From Mytilus trossulus (lineage: Eukaryota; Mollusca; Bivalvia; Mytilida; Mytilidae): 64,000 bases of DNA. The notes beneath the pieces are model-generated. The model saw nothing but the letters and a program-made list of their open reading frames with translations, was not told the DNA's origin and did no database searches. A program made the translations under genes and the position numbers. Shown piece by piece: positions 1 to 10,787 of the stretch. The DNA lies in contig NC_086374.1 in the NCBI RefSeq assembly GCF_036588685.1, positions 37,440,886-37,504,885 of the forward strand, written 5' to 3'. Position 1 is the stretch's first letter; each line of letters begins with the position of its first letter.

Positions 1-634
1 TACCCATCAAGGCTTACAAGCACTTTGATTACCTTTCTAGGGCACCTGTTCATCTGGTTGTATACTAGTTTTCTAAACAATCCAATGCACAACGCCCAGC
101 ATCCGCCAATTTGCCATCTGGCCTGACCAATGTGATTTTTGAACACTGATTTACCTCTTGATGAATAAAACAAAAGTATTTAACAATATTAACATGAATT
201 AAACTTTTAAACACATTTAATGTTCATTATAGAAATATTAACATTGGTTCTGAAACTTGTGATGAGAGTTGTAACAGGGAACTTTATCAATGGAAATTTA
301 AAACTGACTAGATTTTTCAGTCCTAACTTTCTTAAGAAAAAAATTAAAAATCTTAAGAGTACTGTCACAAAAAATGGAAAATGGCCCTAGCCTGCAGTTC
401 AGTCGTACACTATTAAGATTAAAACAAAATATTGTAGTTGTTGTTAAATGACAGAATTCAAATGATACCCCCCCCCCCCAAAAAAAAAAATGAAATAGAA
501 ACAAGGGCCGTCTTTCCCTTTAGAGCTATTCAGCTCTTTGATTAATTTACACTATTGGTCGTTGATATACTCCTTTAATGTATAGAAGAAGTAACATTAC
601 ATTAGTTTTCAACTTTTACCAATATGGGTTTGGA
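1..634. other. AT-rich DNA without recognisable gene
   Basis: No ORF with protein-like composition and no splice-supported exon is visible. A C-run followed directly by an A-run near 468-490 is the only low-complexity feature. Short ORFs here are random. Confidence 0.6.
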
Positions 635-1078
635 GTGAAAATATCAAATCGTTAAAGTCATATGAAACGAGTGATTGGTGAAAAATAATGTTTGTCCAAT
701 TCTTGAACCAATGCATGTATACATCATAAACTTAGTCCTATGTGCACGCTTTTATCATTATTTTCGCAAATATATCATATAATCGCCAATTTTTTTCTCT
801 CTCTGTTTGTTATGATTTAACAAATATGGCTGCTCATAAAATGCCGTGATTTGAAGCCGAGTTTTACCGATTGTCACCTTATAGTAAACAAATCACAAAA
901 AACATGGGTATTGAGCACGTGTTTAACATGTATAATCAGATATTTGTTTATTTCAATGACAGATCCATGCGTATTGTGGTCACCGGATTTTTACGAGGAG
1001 GGTTACGCTCGGGTCACTTTGCATACGGAAAATATGTCGGCGAATTGCTTGCTAGCAGCAAGCAATTAAAAATAAGTA
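635..1078 (+). repeat. Dispersed repeat, inverted relative to the copy at 59935-60345
   Basis: Read on the plus strand, this segment matches the reverse complement of 59935-60345 along its length, with shared blocks such as ATATGAAACGAGTGA, TTGAGCACGTGT and AATATGTCGGCGAATTGCTT. I judge identity at roughly three quarters by eye. The two open frames over 851-1203 are accidental products of this repeat. Confidence 0.75.
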
Positions 1079-1514
1079 CACTGCTTCTAAATGTGGACAA
1101 ATTCAAGAATTTTCCTCAGAAAAAAGTATATGTACATAAGTTGTTTAATGAAAACTATCCATTTAGTTATAAAAAACATATGCATATTTTTTTTTTAATT
1201 TGAGGTTTTTTATGACTTTATTAAAGACATCTGACAAGTTTTAAAACCCGATGAAAGATCTTTACAATTGTTTTTGAGTATCATAGTTTGTGATGAAATA
1301 TTTACAAACACAATTAGTATTGCATTCTTAAATTATTGTTATTGTTTTTATTTACTTAAACAAAATATAAATATGTAGAGTTGTCTCGATTTACAACGCT
1401 GTACGATCAAATGAATCTGGTTTGACTTCTTCTGTAAAGCCCAGTAGTCAGCACTTCTGTGCCGACATGAATTAACATTGATATGGTCATATTTATAAAT
1501 TAACTGATTACAAT

Positions 1515-1700
1515 TTTTGAAATACTAAGGCTTTTCTATCCCAGGAATGGATTGCCTTAGCTGTATTTGGCAAAACTTTTGGGAATTCTGGCCCTCAGTG
1601 CTCTTCAACTTCGTACTTTATTTGGCCTTTTAATCTTTTTTCGATTCGAGCGTCACTGATGAGTCTTTTGTAGGCGAAACGCGGGTCTGGCGTTAATATA
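1515..1700 (-). repeat. Dispersed repeat 'family A' (GCCAGACGCGCGTTTCGTC type), minus orientation
   Basis: The reverse complement contains the hallmark blocks of a repeat found many times in this window: a GCGTTTCG core, a CATCAGTGACGCTC-like block, a GAAGAGC..GAGG block and a GCCAAATAC.GCTAAGG block. Other copies are at 2380-2860, 5835-5940, 16505-16715, 20630-20720, 29815-30195, 50190-50600 and 50810-50960. Confidence 0.75.
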
Positions 1701-2370
1701 AAATTTAATCCTGGTTTTTGTAATGAGTTAATTAGATAATTACAAAGTGATTAGAGTCTACAGACATCATTAATAATCTGATGTGTTATTTCACATAAAC
1801 AAATAGAATAAGTACTGTACTAAGAAAAACAAAAACAACATATGCCATACGACAGAATAACACACAAGCGACATAACAATCGACGTTACTATAGAAATGA
1901 ATTTTATAATTTGAAGGCAATGAAATGAAAGTGGTATGCCTTCCTTCATTGGTAAATATAGTCTTGGATTCAACTCTTATGAATACATAACCAGTATACA
2001 TTTGTTACGTCCTATATACAACAAACTATAGTATGTATTGTAAAACATGGCTAAAACTAATTTGTACAAAATTAAACGCAAGCTCCAATAGCTTTTATAG
2101 ACCATAAAAATCACATGAATAAGCGACAACAGAGGTTGCATGTAACCAATGTTCAAATCGGTCTCATTACATCATAAACCAAGGTAAACAAAAAACTGAA
2201 GTCCCAGATGAACTCAAAATAGAACCAAAACAGATGTGTGTACAGGGTACGCATCTCCTATTATACATGCATTACCTGTTATCTACATTCAGACACAATT
2301 CCATTATCGATAAATTTACATATTACTTAAGTGAACAACTATTCTGGTATCTTAATATCTAATTAGTTAT
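1701..2370. other. AT-rich intergenic DNA
   Basis: No gene is supported. The minus-strand ORFs at 1786-2001 lack a signal, domain or splice context. Confidence 0.5.
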
Positions 2371-2860
2371 CAAAGGTACCAAGATAATAGTTAAATACGC
2401 CAGACGCGCGTTTTGTCTACATAAGACTCATCAGTGACGCTCAGATCAAAATAGTTATAAAGCCAAACAATTACAAAGTTGAAGAGCATTGAGGACCAAA
2501 AATTCCAAAACGTTGTGCAAATACTGATACAGTATTCTATTCCTGAGATAAGAAAATCCTTAGTTTTCGCAAAAAAATCAAAATTTTGTAACAGGAAATT
2601 GATACCATATAATCGATATTCATGTCAACACCTAAGTGCCGACTTCTGGACTGTTGATACCCTCGGAGACGAAACGTCCACCAGCAGTGGCATTGACCCA
2701 GTGGTGTAAATAGTTATCAAAGGTTCAAGGATTATGATTTAATACGCCAGATGCGCGTTTTGTCAACATAAGACACATTAGTGAAGCTCAGATCAAAATA
2801 GTTATAAAGCAAAAACAATAAAAAGTCGAAGAGCATTGAGGACCAAAAATTCCAAAATGA
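2371..2860 (+). repeat. Family A repeat, two partial units in tandem
   Basis: Two consecutive units begin with 'AGTTATCAAAGGT(A/T)C' (about 2367 and 2711) and carry the GCCAGA(C/T)GCGCGTTTTGTC block at about 2400 and 2745. A segment resembling GATACCCTCGG..GACGAAACGTCCACC joins them at about 2660. The spacing is about 345 bp, so this is a tandem array remnant. The same join order recurs at 50190-50600. Confidence 0.75.
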
Positions 2861-3254
2861 TGTGCCATATGCGGCTACAGTAATCTTTTCTAAGACTGCC
2901 AAAATTATGTGGTTATTGAGTTTGCATGCAGACGCAGATCGTTCCTTTAAATGATGATGTTTTATAAAACGTCTGTAGAATAGTTTAAGTATTAATTACT
3001 ATTTATTCCTCACAATATTTTGGATCAGTTATTTTGACAGGATCTCATCAAACCCCTGATAAGGATTGATTGATTGATTTATCATATTTTGCTAGCAATC
3101 AAGTTATTAGACTACACGGCCAACGAGGCCCCCTGAAATTGTATTCTGTATAGAAAACATGTGCATGCGCACATTAATAAAAAGGATGTGGAGTATGTGG
3201 CAACACGACTAAAGAAATAACAAAATTCATCTAGAGATCAACACACATAGACAG

Positions 3255-3445
3255 TATTTACTAATTGCTTCGCATCACGATGTGGAGCTTTTATTATCAG
3301 TAGATATACACACCATCATAAAATATTTACTTATCACATATAGATTCTGGTTGGTTGCGTTATGATGCGACTGAAATACAGCAACATTTACTGGCTTAAA
3401 TGCGATAAGGATAAGACATCAAATACCGGAAAATAAACTATGTGT
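3255..3445 (+). repeat. Dispersed repeat, second copy at 9845-10045
   Basis: Both copies share CATCACG(A/G)TG(T/C)GGAGCT, TATAGATTCTG(G/A)TTG(G/A)TTGC, ATACAGCAA and GATAAGACA..AAAT(A/G)CCGG in the same order and orientation, about 6.6 kb apart. Confidence 0.7.
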
Positions 3446-3559
3446 AGTTCAGTTCCGATCAACTGTCATAAATTCCTGATGGTTCTATTAACCGGATTTT
3501 AGTCGAAAATATCGATTGTTTATTTGAGGATGTACGGCGGGCAGGTGGGTGGTCGTCAG

Positions 3560-3870
3560 CCAAATGTTGTCCGTGCATTAACTCATGAACCGTTCAACAA
3601 AACCTATTCAAATTTTAATACGTTGGTACTTACAACAAAATGGAGGTCAAGTTCTATAATGACAAGTTACACTTCAGGAGTTATGGTTCTTGGAAGATTG
3701 AAAAATGGCGTTTCCAGTCTGTCCGTGCATTTATTCATGAACCATTAAACCAAACCCTTTCAAATTTAAATATGGTGTTACTGATTAAAAGTGGGGGTGA
3801 AGTTCTATATTTACTTTTCCTGTTAAGGAGTTTTGGTTCTTTGCGTCTATACTTGAACAACTATTAAGGG
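3560..3870 (+). repeat. Degenerate tandem repeat of about 150 bp
   Basis: Two successive units each contain GTCCGTGCAT followed by TCATGAACC(G/A)TT, then CAAATTT.AATA, GGAGTT.TGGTTCTT and a GAAGTTCTATA-like block. Overlapping ORFs in this stretch share repeated peptide strings only because of the repeat. Confidence 0.65.
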
Positions 3871-4126
3871 TTCTGCAGGAAAATTCGGTTTGCTGTCTCT
3901 ATGACAGACTCTAGTTATGCATAACATACTATATTGGTTTACCCACTGAATTTCAATATAAAAACTTCCTTTATAAGAACTGTTTTATTTGCTATGTTTA
4001 TCAACATACACGATTTGTTTTTGCTAAACAATGTTCCTATACAATATTATCAAAAAGGTATTATAGGTATAATTATGGAGTTCGGTATTTTGTTATTTTA
4101 CTTTCACAGGTATCATGTAAACTGTA

Positions 4127-4515
4127 AAAGAGGGACGAAAAATACCAAAGGGACAGTCAAACTCATAAATGCAAGACAGACTGACAAGGCCATGGCTAAA
4201 AATGAAAAAGACAAACAGACAAACAGTAGTACACATGACACAACATAGAAAACTAAAGAATAAACAACACGAACCCCACCAAAAACTAGGGATGATCTCA
4301 GGTGCTCCGGAAGGGTAAGCAGATCCTGCTCCGCATTTGGCATCCGTCGTGTTGCTTATGTGATAACAAATTCGGTAAATAGTCTTAATTCGGTAGGTCA
4401 CATTTATGAAAGGTAAGTGGATTGTAAGGAACATATCCGATATCATTTGTGAAACAGTTATTCCATAACGGTCAACCAAATCGTGATGGCGTCTGTAAAA
4501 TTTACGAAGAGATGA
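4127..4515 (-). repeat. Inverted copy of the 3' end of the adjacent RT element
   Basis: The reverse complement of this segment matches 5247-5652: the last part of the RT coding region (SSLRKFY.RHH.LVDRYGI) and the 3' tail ending in a GACTGTCCCTTTGGT block. It lies upstream of and opposite to the RT fragment, so the unit reads arm, RT, inverted arm with about 730 bp between arms. A 143-codon ORF at 4093-4524 is the coding shadow of this copy. Confidence 0.85.
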
Positions 4516-4625
4516 TTGTAACATTTACAGAACGTGAAACTCTGATATGTTTTACAGATCTACTTACTACTTATTAAGACCACAGCTGTCTGACGACTCC
4601 ATTTGAGTTATATTGGTTTTTATCT

Positions 4626-5348
4626 ATGGAAACTATTTTAAACAAAAAATTCTCTGAAACCGATATTATCAAGATGATTGATTTCTTGATTGACAACATA
4701 TTTGTTACGTTCGGAGGGTGTGTTTTTCAACAGACTGTCGGCATCCCAATGGGAACAAACTGTGCCCCTCTACTTGCTGACTTGTTTCTTTATTATTATG
4801 AGGCTGACTTCATGCAGGAACTTCTTAGGAAGAAAGATAAGAAGTTAGCAATATCCTTTAACTCTACTTTCCGCTATATAGATGACGTTCTTTCATTAAA
4901 CAATTCAAAATTTGGTGACTATGTGGATCGCATCTATCCCATCGAATTGGAGATAAAGGATACTACAGATACAGTTAAGTCGGCTTCATATCTTGACTTA
5001 CATCTAGAAATTGACAATGAGGGTCGGTTGAAGACAAAACTTTACGACAAAAGAGATGATTTCAGCTTTCCAATTGTGAACTTTCCATTTCTAAGTAGCA
5101 ACATTCCAGCAGCACCTGCATACGGGGTATATATCTCCCAATTGATACGATATTCCCGTGCTTGCATTTCCTATCATGATTTTCTTGATAGAGGGGTACT
5201 GCTCACAAAGAAGCTATTAAACCAAGAGTTCCAAATGGTGAGGTTGAAATCATCCCTTCGTAAATTTTACGGACGCCATCACAAGTTGGTTGACCGTTAT
5301 GGAATAACCGTTTCACAAATGATATCAGATATGTTCCTTACGTCGTAA
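4626..5348 (+). pseudogene. Reverse transcriptase fragment, Penelope-like type
   Basis: A 240-codon open frame encodes the palm and downstream part of a retroelement reverse transcriptase. Visible motifs are QQTVGIPMGTNCAP (residues 35-48), the catalytic FRYIDDVLSL (82-91, YIDD at 84-87), YLDLHLEI (122-129) and a conserved C-terminal region with DDFSFPIVNFP and YGVYISQLIRYSR. The finger part found at 22303-22707 in another copy is missing, and no GIY-YIG endonuclease is seen, so this is 5'-truncated and unlikely to be autonomous. The YIDD box with GIPMG, and the inverted partial copy at 4127-4515, resemble Penelope-like elements; other non-LTR-type RTs are possible. The frame has no internal stop, implying a fairly young insertion. 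The first Met is arbitrary, since the frame is open further upstream. Confidence 0.85.
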
Positions 5349-5660
5349 CTACAATCCCCTTCCCTTTCATGAATTTGACCTACCGAATTAGACTATTTAC
5401 CAGATTTGTAATCACATAAGCAACACGACGGGTGCCGCATGTGGAGCAGGATCTGCTTACCCTTCCGGAGCACCTGAGATCATCCCTGGTTTTTGGTGGT
5501 GTTCGTGTTGTTTATTCTTTAGTTTTCTATGTTGTGTCATGTGTACTATTGTTTTTCTGTTTGTCTTTTTAATTTTTAGCCATGGCGTGTCAGTTTGTTT
5601 TAGATTTACGAGTTTGACTGTCCCTTTGGTGTCTTTCGTCCCTCCTTTAATAGGTACATT
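5349..5660 (+). repeat. 3' tail of the RT element
   Basis: This noncoding tail follows the RT stop. Its blocks (GGAGCACCTGAGATCA, TTCTATGTTGTGTCATGTGTACTATTG, GTTTGACTGTCCCTTTGGT) recur at 4127-4450 inverted, at 23060-23195, and in shorter form at 52140-52265 and 9710-9830, so the tail is more widely scattered than the coding part. Confidence 0.8.
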
Positions 5661-5834
5661 GAAACTTTGCACACCAACATTGTTTAGCAGAGCAAGATCT
5701 CCAATTAATGCAACATACTCAAAATGTAGTTGAAATCGACTGTCTTATCCTAATGTAAGTTGATACCTTTGAAAGACGCATTGGACTATTGTTTTTGTGT
5801 GGAAACTGTTATAAGAGTTAGAGAAAAGCTGTGA

Positions 5835-5945
5835 ATTGCAAAAATGACCAACATTGTGAACCTAAAATTCCAAAAAGTTGTGCCAAATACGGCTAAGGTT
5901 ATCTATGCCAGGGATAATAAAAAAATCATCATGTGTCTAGGAGTT
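5835..5945 (+). repeat. Family A repeat fragment
   Basis: A short copy carrying CCAAAAAGTTGTGCCAAATACGGCTAAGGTTATCTATGCC in order (given here as a description, with small gaps), the downstream part of family A. Confidence 0.6.
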
Positions 5946-6119
5946 ATTTTCCTTTGAAGACAAGATTTATCTATTTTTGTTATCAATGTCCTGGTATATT
6001 GAAAGAAACTAAACAAGAAAAAATATAAGTTTGACTAGAGGGCTTCAGTATTTCAAACTGTCCTTGCATTCACTTATTATTGACATTGTTGCATGGTTAA
6101 ATTTGCCCATTCAAACTTT

Positions 6120-6400
6120 TGAACTTGAAGTTTGGCGCCCAGGAAAATGATATACAATTGTTCCCCTGTGGCACGGTACCATACAATTTAAATTCTAAAA
6201 TTGTTTCCCCCTCAGTTGGACAGATCATAACGCCACCAAAAGACGCATTATTATACGATTGTCCCCCTTGTAGGACAGATAATGTACTGTGCCATAAAAC
6301 GTATAATTATACAAATGTTTTCTCCTGTTGGACAGGTTATACGGTTCATTATAATACAACTGTCCTCTTGTGAGAGAGATAATTACGGTACCATACAACC
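6120..6400 (+). repeat. Degenerate tandem repeat, about 80 bp unit
   Basis: Units of the type 'acgattgtcccc..tTGGACAGataat..gGTaCCATa' recur three to four times with substitutions. The 84-codon ORF over it reflects the repeat and shows no domain. Confidence 0.5.
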
Positions 6401-6426
6401 AAATTCCTAACGATTTCTTAAATGAT

Positions 6427-7182
6427 GATAATTCTTATATCATTTTCATATCTATAAATACTTGAATTGGATTTGTCAATTAGAATTGTTCTCTTGGTTT
6501 ACTCTTCGATAAACCAAGTTTCCGAAATTACTTTTGTAATCTATTCATGCGCGTTACACATTCTTGCAGGGACACGGCATGTTCAGCAAGTTGAGATTAT
6601 AAAACAAATTGCATAAAAGTTGTTTCTAATGCATATATAACAAAAGAAAAAAGAAAAAAAAAGAAATACAATAAAAGAATAAAAATAAAATTTAATTAAA
6701 ATTCCCGGAAATTTCACGAATGATTTGTCGAATTTACGTCATGGCAAAACACGACGTCATACTATTGAAAACTTTCACACGGAAGATTATTTCGTTTCTT
6801 GTACGCTTCAAATTCGGATAGTATCTAATTAAAATGAAGTTTTGAAGGTAGGTGCTAGTTCATTTTAGATTCTGTTGCATTTATCAAACATTTAAGTTTT
6901 TTAGAAAGTCAAGATGGCGGCGTATTCCTTAGTTACGACATACCATTGTGCTTCTATAGTAACCATCAAGGTAATAATGTAAATCAATAATCGCGTATGT
7001 TTGGCTGAAGAATTATAAGGATTAAACACATTTTTGCTAGAGGTTATTGATGTGTAAACCGGGTCTCTAACTCACAAACTTGACATAAAAGTCCTTCGGA
7101 ATTTTATTCAGTTTGTGGGTTAATCGTCTCGGTTTACACATCAATAACCTCTAGAAAAAATGTGTTTAATCCTATAATAATG
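6427..7182 (+). repeat. Repeat with hairpin end; sister copy at 63327-63785
   Basis: Start (ATTCTTATATCATTT), middle (AGAAAGTCAAGATGGCGGCG) and end match the copy at 63327-63785 in the same orientation. This copy carries about 280 extra bases (about 6600-6890). The 3' part is a near-perfect hairpin: AGGATTAAACACATTTTT..CTAGAGGTTATT at 7018-7050 returns inverted at 7138-7175. Confidence 0.8.
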
Positions 7183-7189
7183 CTCGAGA

Positions 7190-7980
7190 ATTTTTTTTAC
7201 CAAACTATAACCAAAAAAGAGTATGCACTAAGTCTTGCAGATAGACGAAACGTTGATTTGTGAAAATATCGTTGTGAATTTGAAATACGACAGCAAATAT
7301 AGCCTAGGTATCTTGGTATGTGGATAGATGAATACCTAGACTAAAAGTTTATGGTTAGAGAAGTAAGAAAAGCGGCCAGTTGAGCTTTAGCGGCACTTTA
7401 TACTTAACTTATAGCCAGTAGCGGCTTGGAGAAACACGAAAATTAAACGAAAACCTTGTTGAATCAAGTATTTAAGATATATCGGAACATAAGCACCTAA
7501 AATTTTGCAAAATAGGGCATATTAATACATTTTTAAAAGGACCTTTGAAAACAGAACATTGACGTAATGAATTATTTTTTCAAACTTTCTTATTTAAAGA
7601 ATGATTAAATAGTACAGACTATCCATGAAACTGGTAAGACAAAACAACGATCATGGCATTCACGTATATTAGTTTTACCAAGAAAATATGAATTAAACTT
7701 TTTAATCAATCTCAATATAACAACCAAACAAAAAAACAACAATCGGCTGAAAACAAATTAACAGCTTTAGATAAGGAGAAATGATTAATTAATGTTTTAG
7801 ACGATAAAAGTTTTGTGAATGGAAACATGCTAAGAAAATGCATATTGACCGAGGACAAAGTCCGATTGTCAATATAATCTAACAGGTCCATATAGAGTAT
7901 TGACTGAGTGAAAGTACTTGATTTCTCTATTACATAAATTATGTAAATAATGTATTAGGAAATATCGTTCAATATTCTTA
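7190..7980. other. AT-rich intergenic DNA
   Basis: Nothing recognisable; no exon-like frame and no strong repeat match elsewhere in the window. Confidence 0.5.
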
Positions 7981-7983
7981 CTG

Positions 7984-8608
7984 TAAAATTGAGAATGGAA
8001 ATGGGGAATGTATCAAAGAGACAACAACCCGACCATAGAAAAAACAACAGCAGAAGGTCACCAACAGGTCTTCAATGTAACGAGAAATTCCCGCACCCGG
8101 AGGCGTCCTTCGGCTGGCCCCTAAACAAATATATACTAGTTCAGTGATAATGAACGCCATACTAATTTCCAAATTGTACACAAGAAACTAAAATTAAAAT
8201 TATACAAGACTAACAAAGACCAGAGGCGGGGTTAAACCTGTTTATGAGATCTCAACCCTCCCCTGTACCTCTAGCCAATGAAGAAAAGTACACGCATAAC
8301 AATACGTACATTTAAAATTCAATTCAAGAGAAGTCCGAGTCTGATGTCAGAAGATGTAACCATAGAAAATAAACAAAATGACAATTATACATAAATAACA
8401 ACAGACTACTAGCAGTTCACTGACATGCCAGCTCCAGTCTTCAATTAAACTGATTGAAAGATTATGATTTCATCATATGAATATCAGGCACAATCCTTCC
8501 CGTTAGGGGTTTAGTATCATACCAACATAACATATATGAGAAGAACATAACCCGTGTCATGCCAACAACTGGTTTTTGAATAAATGTGTTTAGTTCCGAT
8601 GCAAAGAA
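7984..8608 (-). repeat. 3' tail of RT family 2
   Basis: About 625 bp match the 3' tail of the RT element at 48172-49315 (minus strand) nearly base for base, starting at AAATTGAGAATGGAAATGGG and ending at TTAGTTCCGATGCAAAGA, where the two diverge exactly. No RT coding sequence is attached. A plus-strand copy lies at 36134-36755. Confidence 0.85.
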
Positions 8609-8689
8609 TCTTTATATTGTATTTTGCAAGAATAATAACATGCAAAATTTGATGAGACTGTCAATAAAGTGAGAGTGTTAACGCTATAA

Positions 8690-8905
8690 AACCAGGTTTA
8701 ATCCATCATTTTCTACATTTGAAAATGCCTGCACCAAGTCAGAAATATGACAGTTCTTGTCCATACGTTTGTGATGTGTTTTGTTATTTGATTTTGCCAT
8801 GTGATAATGGTCTTTCCTATTGGATTTTCCTTCAAGTTCAGTATTTTTGTGAAATAACTTTTTATGCTATTGCAAATATCAATATAGTTAAACAACTTCA
8901 TAGCT
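8690..8905 (+). repeat. Dispersed repeat 'family C' (ACCAAGTCAGAAATATGACAG type)
   Basis: Begins at an 'ACCAGGTTTAATCCA' block, then CCAAGTCAGAAATATGACAGTT and GATTTTGCCATGTGAT. Other copies are at 18365-18460, 30335-30430, 47525-47690, 60520-60640 and 61500-61620. The overlapping ORFs on both strands are by-products. Confidence 0.7.
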
Positions 8906-8909
8906 TGTT

Positions 8910-9700
8910 TCATTAGCTTTCTTGTATTCATAACGTCTGTATTAAGATAAAATTCTTGAAAAATCCAGTGATAATCTTGCAAAAGCAACAAACAAATGGA
9001 AGTTTTTAACGACCTTGACTGGCTATACAGCCCTTGCACGGTCGGCCCTGGCTTGCGCCTTTTTGGGCATTACATAATTTAATATTCATTTGTAAAAGGC
9101 GCTTCCTATGTACATGTAGTTTTTATGTGTGACTCCATGACGTCATAAATCAAAATTTAGCAAAACAAAATTATATTGACCATCAATATACTGACATATA
9201 AATGGAAACATAGCGTCAATGTATGTTTTTTTTAAATAGAAACAAGGCTACGGATATGTAAAATAAACTTAGAAACACGTGATCATTATATCCAATGTAA
9301 AAAGTAGAATGATAACAATATGTAATTATTGTAATATAATTATGATGTGTGTTGAATATTTGGAAATACATTAATATGATTGGTCGAGAAGGCTTCCGAT
9401 AGCGGCCGTTTTTTAAATGAATTATTTTTAGATAACCGATGTTGACGTCACAACTTTATATATCTCGCCAGATTAATCCGATGAACTAAAACACAATAAC
9501 TTGTGATAGACGTTACGAACGGGGGAAACCAATTCTTTGTTTGTTTTTTTCAAGAACCATAAGGAATACTTCTCTTTGAAAGAATTTATTGGTATATAAA
9601 TTGTACCATGTCACTCAAAAACTAATCATGTATTTGATTGTGTGTGAATTGCTCAAGTTTAGAGGACAATAAATCCCTTTCGAAAGTTGTGTAATCAGAT
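8910..9700. other. AT-rich intergenic DNA
   Basis: No gene is visible on either strand. Confidence 0.5.
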
Positions 9701-9709
9701 TATTGCTTA

Positions 9710-9830
9710 GGTTGGGTTTTTTATGTTGTATTTTGTGTACTATTCTTTATTTGTCTTCTTTTTTTTCGCCATTGCGTTGTCAGTTAAATTTCGATTTATT
9801 AGTTTCTTATGTCCCATGTTATAACAAGAG
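9710..9830 (+). repeat. Decayed tail of RT family 1
   Basis: Shares TATGTTGTATTTTGTGTACTATT and a degenerate TTTCGCCATTGCGTTGTCAGTT block with the tail at 5520-5640. Confidence 0.5.
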
Positions 9831-9844
9831 ATCTTAACATCCTT

Positions 9845-10050
9845 CTTTTTGCTTGGCATCACGGTGCGGAGCTATTAGTTTCAGTCGACAAACACGCCAT
9901 CTTGAATGAACTATTCATAACGTATAGATTCTGATTGATTGCATTTTGATGCGGCTAAGATACAGCAAGCGCTATTGGCTCAAATAAGAAAAAGAATTAC
10001 AAACTTTACTGGTCCAGGATAAGACAAATCAAATGCCGGGAATTTAAGTA
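9845..10050 (+). repeat. Dispersed repeat, partner of 3255-3445
   Basis: Contains CATCACGGTGCGGAGCT, TATAGATTCTGATTG and GGATAAGACAAATCAAATGC in the same order as the copy at 3255-3445. Confidence 0.7.
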
Positions 10051-10514
10051 ATAGTACATCCATTTTATATCAATCATGGTCTAAAATACCACATTTCAAA
10101 CACATATTACCTTAAATTAGGACAGAGCGAAGCAGTTCAAAGCTTTTTAGAAAGCTAAAATTTGTTTACATTTTCTTTTACAAGTATAATGTGACAGTGA
10201 GTGTAAATGTTCATACGAGCTGGCTTATTTGAGGGATATCTGGAGGATTTTTTTTGCAAACGATATGTGTATTTATTGGCTTTTGAAATCGACCGAAATG
10301 ATTATCAGTTTTTCAAAAGTCTATTTAACCACATTGATTGAATAAAAAATGCCATAGTTGTTTTAATCCATAGAGGAAAAATGTGAATTTAATCGAAATA
10401 ATTAAACAATTATACATGTAAATGCACGGCTAGTATCACTTTTATTCATTGATGATTTTTTCATCACCAAATCGTATAGAAAAACTTTCTAAAATAATAC
10501 CAATATGGGATAAT

Positions 10515-10528
10515 TTTATTCATTTATT
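10515..10528 (-). terminator. Polyadenylation signals of the shell-framework gene
   Basis: On the minus strand two AATAAA hexamers (10520-10515 and 10528-10523) lie about 260 nt downstream of the stop codon at 10788, giving a 3' UTR of about 290 nt. Confidence 0.6.
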
Positions 10529-10787
10529 ATACGAAAATATTCGCACAAATAAAACAACACACAAGGCCTTTGATTAACAACAATAAATACATACAAAAAT
10601 CACAATATTCTGTAGATCGATGTTTATCCACAATGATGGATTGCTTCATTAACTATCGTTCAGTTATATTCTCAAACATTGTTAATAGGGACAGCGAGAC
10701 CATTGTACTCCGTAACAAACGGATTTGACTATTGAATATAATTTTAGAATTGTAGAGGTAAATGATAACATGAACATCTATGGTTAT

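Noticed and set aside
871..1203. 110-codon ORF
   Set aside because: Lies within a dispersed repeat whose other copy (59935-60345) does not keep the frame.
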